Positions 7,168 to 9,132 of a DNA stretch of 9,132 nt are shown here, piece after piece. Origin of the DNA: Methylophilaceae bacterium (GTDB lineage: Bacteria > Pseudomonadota > Gammaproteobacteria > Burkholderiales > Methylophilaceae); NCBI GenBank assembly GCA_006844635.1, contig SPJO01000026.1, forward strand, positions 1 to 9,132. The letters are read 5' to 3'. Numbering within the stretch: position 1 is the stretch's first letter; each line of letters opens with the position of its first letter. A program made the translations under genes and the position numbers. The notes beneath the pieces were generated by a model. The model had not been told where the DNA came from. It ran no database searches and saw only the letters and a program-made list of their open reading frames with translations.

Positions 7168-7470
7168 CTAGTGCTCGCTTTTCTTACGCTTGCATGCCTT
7201 CTTATGTGCCTTATGCTTTTCTCTCGCAGCTTTCTTTTCATCTGCATCAATAAAGCCATCGCCATTAGTATCGCGACGCTTAAAATGCTCCTCCATATGC
7301 TTCATACGTGCACTCTTAAACTCTTCAAAGCTCACTTTACCATCATTGTTTACATCAGCCTTCATTTCATGCTTTTCTGTCTCCTTACCGCCATGATGCT
7401 CTGCATAAACAGATGCCGCACCAAAAGCCAAAACAACAGATAACGCGAGATATGATATTGATTTTTTCAT
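7168..7470 (-). CDS. Small exported EF-hand calcium-binding protein
   Basis: The 100-residue precursor has a clear Sec signal peptide, with cleavage likely after VYA at residue 23. The mature part carries two canonical 12-residue EF-hand loops. Loop 1 is Asp39 to Glu50 (DVNNDGKVSFEE, ligands at 1, 3, 5, 7, 9, 12). Loop 2 is Asp67 to Glu78 (DTNGDGFIDADE). Both have the invariant Gly at position 6 and Glu at 12, so Ca2+ binding is likely. The ends are rich in His, Lys and Glu, and the C-terminal tail is Lys/His-rich with one Cys (Cys93). AAGGA (complement of 7478-7482) lies 7 nt before the ATG, fixing the start. It has its own terminator and is probably monocistronic. A periplasmic calcium sensor or buffer is the family-level guess. 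The His-rich ends would also allow binding of other metals, which is notable beside a metal exporter. Specific function unknown. Confidence 0.88.
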   Translation of the reverse strand: MKKSISYLALSVVLAFGAASVYAEHHGGKETEKHEMKADVNNDGKVSFEEFKSARMKHMEEHFKRRDTNGDGFIDADEKKAAREKHKAHKKACKRKKSEH

Positions 7471-7484
7471 TACAGAATCCTTTT

Positions 7485-7503
7485 CATCATTGATGCATCA
7501 TTG
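7485..7503. repeat. Two direct CATCATTG copies one helical turn apart, upstream of the EF-hand gene
   Basis: CATCATTG occurs at 7485-7492 and again at 7496-7503, start-to-start distance 11 bp. They overlap the palindrome TGATGCATCA at 7491-7500. They lie 15-33 bp upstream of the EF-hand ATG, close to its ribosome site. Same-face spacing could suit a repressor site, but the motif is low in complexity and may be chance. Confidence 0.25.
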
Positions 7504-7661
7504 CATCTAGTCTATTAAAACGCATAACAGTTATATTTGACGACAAAACCATCAAATCACCATTTAGGCATATCAAACCTCAATAAGGTTCCATGACGTG
7601 TATTTTATCGTCTAACCATTCCAAATATTACAAACACAGCACGTTCACTGTTAAAATATCG

Positions 7662-7685
7662 CCTTTTTAAACGGTGGCAAAAAGG
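7662..7685 (+). promoter_or_regulatory. Hairpin that would mask the ribosome-binding site of the YqhA-like gene
   Basis: CCTTTTT (7662-7668) is complementary to AAAAAGG (7679-7685) across a 10-nt loop. The second arm contains the AAGG Shine-Dalgarno (7682-7685), 7 nt before the ATG at 7693, so folding would limit ribosome access. If transcription starts from the possible -10 TAAAAT at 7652-7657, initiation near 7664 would clip the first arm. The effect therefore depends on the true start site. Confidence 0.3.
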
Positions 7686-7692
7686 TAAAACA

Positions 7693-8199
7693 ATGACACA
7701 ACGCACAAACATCATGGCGAGCATCTTATTTGGCAGCCGCTGGCTACAACTTCCTCTCTATTTGGGCTTAATTGTTGCGCAAGCAATCTATGTCTATCAT
7801 TTTGGTGTTGAACTCGTCCATTTAGTCGAAAAAGTACCTCACCTGAAAGAAGCTGACATTATGCTTATCGTCTTAGGCCTTATTGATGTTGTCATGATTT
7901 CTAATTTATTAATTATGGTGATTGTGGGTGGCTACGAAACATTTGTTTCACGCCTAAACCTTGCTGGGCACCCTGATGAGCCAGACTGGTTATCCCATGT
8001 CAATGCCAACTTACTCAAAGTGAAACTTGCAACAGCCATTATCGGGATTTCTTCTATTCACCTATTGAAAACATTTATCAACGCTGAAAATTTAAGTACC
8101 GAAGTCATGATGTGGCAAACCATTATTCATATGACGTTTGTTGCCTCTGCCATTGCGATTGCCTACATAGATAAGTTAACAAGCACTAGCAACCATTGA
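7693..8199 (+). CDS. YqhA/UPF0114 family inner-membrane protein
   Basis: The 168 residues match the UPF0114 (TIGR00645) family of uncharacterised four-helix membrane proteins, typified by E. coli YqhA (about 164 residues). Predicted membrane segments are near 17-37, 55-79, 107-127 and 141-160. Conserved family stretches are visible: SRWLQLPLYLGL (15-26), a helix-2 run ending GGYETFVSRL (79-88), and ISSIHLLKTF (119-128). The first ATG is preferred over Met8 because YqhA has a similar leader before SRW and AAGG lies 7 nt upstream of it. The gene stands alone between a divergent EF-hand gene and a convergent repeat-protein gene, with a strong shared terminator after it. No biochemical function is established for the family that I can rely on. 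Confidence 0.92.
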   Translation: MTQRTNIMASILFGSRWLQLPLYLGLIVAQAIYVYHFGVELVHLVEKVPHLKEADIMLIVLGLIDVVMISNLLIMVIVGGYETFVSRLNLAGHPDEPDWLSHVNANLLKVKLATAIIGISSIHLLKTFINAENLSTEVMMWQTIIHMTFVASAIAIAYIDKLTSTSNH

Positions 8200-8212
8200 G
8201 TTAGCTAGTGTA

Positions 8213-8243
8213 AAAAAGCCTAAGTAAACGACTTAGGCTTTTT
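8213..8243. terminator. Bidirectional terminator between convergent genes
   Basis: AAAAAGCCTAAGT (8213-8225) pairs perfectly with ACTTAGGCTTTTT (8231-8243) over a 5-nt loop, a 13-bp stem. The stem has a T-run in both directions. It lies 13 nt past the stop of the YqhA-like gene (plus strand) and 5 nt past the stop of the repeat-protein gene (minus strand), so it can end both transcripts. Confidence 0.93.
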
Positions 8244-8248
8244 AAATA

Positions 8249-8719
8249 TCATTCACGTTCTGCACAAAACTCTAACGGTGCGCTTGACTTTCCAAAGCGC
8301 AATTTTTTTGTATCTGCACCCCGGCTCAACCTGGCAGATGGTTTTCCAAACTGCAACTGGTTATCTGGTTTACCAAAAGCCAGCTTAGCACTGTCTTTCC
8401 CACGCGACAGCACATGATCTCGCTTACCCATTTGTAACAAACGACTTTCTCGGCCAAAGGTAAGCTTGGCACCTTCCTTACCTTTTTGTAATGCAGCGCT
8501 TGGCTTACCAAACATCAAGAAGTGACCATCTTCTCCTTTTTCTAATAATGGGTCTTGTTTACCAAAACCAAGCGTTTGACTCTCTTTCCCAAATGCGAGT
8601 TGTGGGTCAGTTTTACCTTGGGTTAGGGGTTTGTTACAGTAGTCATGGCACCGCCGCTCCTCTGCATACACAGCACTGCTAACCGCCAATAATAAAGTAG
8701 ATATCAACAACTTTTTCAT
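8249..8719 (-). CDS. Exported protein built from 14 nonapeptide repeats (L-x-[FKR]-G-K-x4), family not recognised
   Basis: I do not recognise this family. The 156-residue precursor starts with a Sec signal peptide (residues 1-19, cleavage after VYA). A 12-residue segment with Cys24 and Cys28 (CHDYC) follows. From Leu32 to the end it is 14 in-register nine-residue units with no linker. Position 1 is Leu in 14/14. Position 4 is Gly in 13/14, with Cys152 taking its place in the last unit. Position 5 is Lys or Arg in 11/14. Position 3 is Phe in 8/14, otherwise mostly Lys/Arg. Positions 6-7 are turn-forming (D, E, P, S, G). Examples are LAFGKESQT, LMFGKPSAA and LQFGKPSAR. Short L-x-F strands and GK turns would suit a small beta-solenoid, with Cys caps at both ends. 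The spacing is nonapeptide like RTX, but the GGxGxD calcium residues are absent. AGGTGG lies 5 nt before the ATG, so the start is firm. It is monocistronic; possible roles are envelope binding or structure. Confidence 0.9.
   Translation of the reverse strand: MKKLLISTLLLAVSSAVYAEERRCHDYCNKPLTQGKTDPQLAFGKESQTLGFGKQDPLLEKGEDGHFLMFGKPSAALQKGKEGAKLTFGRESRLLQMGKRDHVLSRGKDSAKLAFGKPDNQLQFGKPSARLSRGADTKKLRFGKSSAPLEFCAERE
8252..8626 (-). repeat. 27-bp coding repeat array (14 nine-codon units)
   Basis: The array fills the 3' four-fifths of the gene at 8249-8719. Units are exactly 27 bp with no indels, the last one 24 bp. DNA copies have diverged strongly while the L, G and K positions persist. That pattern suggests old duplication followed by selection on the protein rather than a recent slippage tract. 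Confidence 0.88.
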
Positions 8720-8724
8720 TTAAT

Positions 8725-8730
8725 CCACCT
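8725..8730 (-). promoter_or_regulatory. Strong Shine-Dalgarno of the repeat-protein gene
   Basis: AGGTGG (complement of 8725-8730) is 5 nt from the ATG at 8719. A TATAGT (complement of 8747-8752) further upstream is a possible -10, but no good -35 sits at the right distance, so promoter class is left open. Confidence 0.75.
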
Positions 8731-8843
8731 AAGCTATAGATAAACTTACTATACGTCTAGTGATTCAAAAACACCAGTTTTCAAGCGTAAAGTAATCATG
8801 CAGTTAAAAACAAGTTGCATAAATCACAACCCACAAAAGCAAA

Positions 8844-8862
8844 AACCTCCACAAGGGAGGTT
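8844..8862 (-). terminator. Distal terminator hairpin of the rRNA operon
   Basis: AACCTCC (8844-8850) pairs with GGAGGTT (8856-8862) over a 5-nt loop. In the minus direction the stem runs into TTTTTGCTTTTG. It is the second of two hairpins after the 5S gene, as is common for highly transcribed rRNA operons. The rest of 8731-8840 shows nothing I can assign beyond the candidate promoter of the repeat gene. Confidence 0.75.
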
Positions 8863-8880
8863 ATCTTTGCTTCAAACGCA

Positions 8881-8907
8881 TAAAGCCTCTCGAGAAGAGA
8901 GGCTTTA
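8881..8907 (-). terminator. Proximal terminator hairpin of the rRNA operon
   Basis: TAAAGCCTCTC (8881-8891) pairs with GAGAGGCTTTA (8897-8907), an 11-bp stem with a 5-nt loop, 13 nt past the 5S 3' end. The following T-run is poor (TTTATGCG), which may be why a second hairpin follows 18 nt on. Confidence 0.75.
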
Positions 8908-8920
8908 TCCTTAAATAAAA

Positions 8921-9036
8921 GCTTGGCAGTGACCTACTTTCACATGCGAAGAGCATACTATCATTGGCGCAGGTTCGTTTCACGGCTCTGTTCGAGATGG
9001 GAAGAGGTGGTTCCAAACCGCTATTGCCACCAAGCA
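8921..9036 (-). rRNA. rrf: 5S ribosomal RNA
   Basis: About 116 nt on the minus strand. Terminal helix strands TGCTTGGTGGC and TGCCAAGC pair. The conserved loop regions CCATCTCGAACAGAG and GAAACG and the 3' part GTAGGTCACTGCC are all present. It forms the 3' end of an rRNA operon read on the minus strand, with 23S expected beyond 9132. Both ends are set by the terminal helix and may shift by one or two bases. Confidence 0.96.
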
Positions 9037-9132
9037 TAAACGGTAATGTTACGCTGTTTACAATAAACAGCCTTTAACAAATTGGAAGAAGTAAAGATTA
9101 ATGGTTTTTTTGATTGTGTATCGAAACACTTT
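9037..9132 (-). other. Presumed 23S-5S intergenic spacer (partial)
   Basis: This AT-rich stretch precedes the 5S gene in transcript order and continues out of the window. It holds a tight hairpin, GCTGTTTA (9053-9060) with TAAACAGC (9064-9071) and a 3-nt loop. That is a plausible RNase processing structure of the rRNA precursor. No 23S sequence was identified before the window edge. Confidence 0.6.

Noticed and set aside
7171..7443. 90- and 68-codon plus-strand open frames
   Set aside because: Both lie antisense to the EF-hand gene, which has a signal peptide, a ribosome site and a terminator on the minus strand.
8326..8511. 61-codon minus-strand frame inside the repeat gene
   Set aside because: It is another frame of the 27-bp repeat array, with no ribosome site of its own and no in-register protein repeat pattern as clear as the main frame.
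8252..8626. Periodic array considered as CRISPR
   Set aside because: Units are 27 bp, contiguous, diverged, in one open frame, with no constant repeat and variable spacer structure.
8252..8626. Nonapeptide repeats considered as RTX calcium-binding repeats
   Set aside because: Only one Gly per unit and no Asp at the calcium position. A Sec signal peptide is present, whereas RTX exporters use an uncleaved C-terminal signal.

Overview
The window looks like chromosome from a betaproteobacterium with moderate to low GC content. Family resemblance and the gene order uvrC-pgsA-tRNA-Gly-tRNA-Cys suggest the Methylophilaceae (Methylotenera-like). This is an inference from protein style and synteny, not a search result.

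Layout. Positions 1-2334 (minus strand) hold the inner-membrane part of a type I secretion system: a LapB/RtxB-type ABC transporter, then the start of its HlyD-type adaptor, joined by an ATGA overlap. Positions 2335-2600 are a gene-free AT-rich stretch with one perfect inverted repeat. Positions 2601-2833 carry tRNA-Cys and tRNA-Gly (minus strand), with a strong stable-RNA promoter just upstream of tRNA-Gly and two hairpins between the tRNAs. Positions 2931-5343 are uvrC followed by pgsA (minus strand), i.e. nucleotide excision repair and phosphatidylglycerol synthesis.

Positions 5516-6434 (plus strand) are a small, highly charged protein of unknown function followed by an orphan ParA/MinD-type ATPase. 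Positions 6459-7088 (minus) are a short cation diffusion facilitator that lacks the usual cytoplasmic domain. Positions 7168-7470 (minus) are a small exported EF-hand protein with a clear terminator. Positions 7693-8199 (plus) are a YqhA/UPF0114 membrane protein that shares a bidirectional terminator with the convergent gene at 8249-8719 (minus). Positions 8921-9036 are a 5S rRNA (minus), which is the 3' end of an rRNA operon. Two tandem hairpins follow it, and part of the presumed 23S-5S spacer lies at the window edge.

How it fits together. Most of the window is housekeeping (repair, lipid synthesis, tRNA, rRNA) plus a secretion operon. The item most worth attention is the exported protein at 8249-8719. 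After its signal peptide and a short Cys-containing segment it consists entirely of 14 in-register nine-residue units with consensus L-x-[F/K/R]-G-K-x-x-x-x. I recognise no family that fits. The second item is the orphan ParA with its small charged neighbour, which resembles a two-gene cargo-positioning module.
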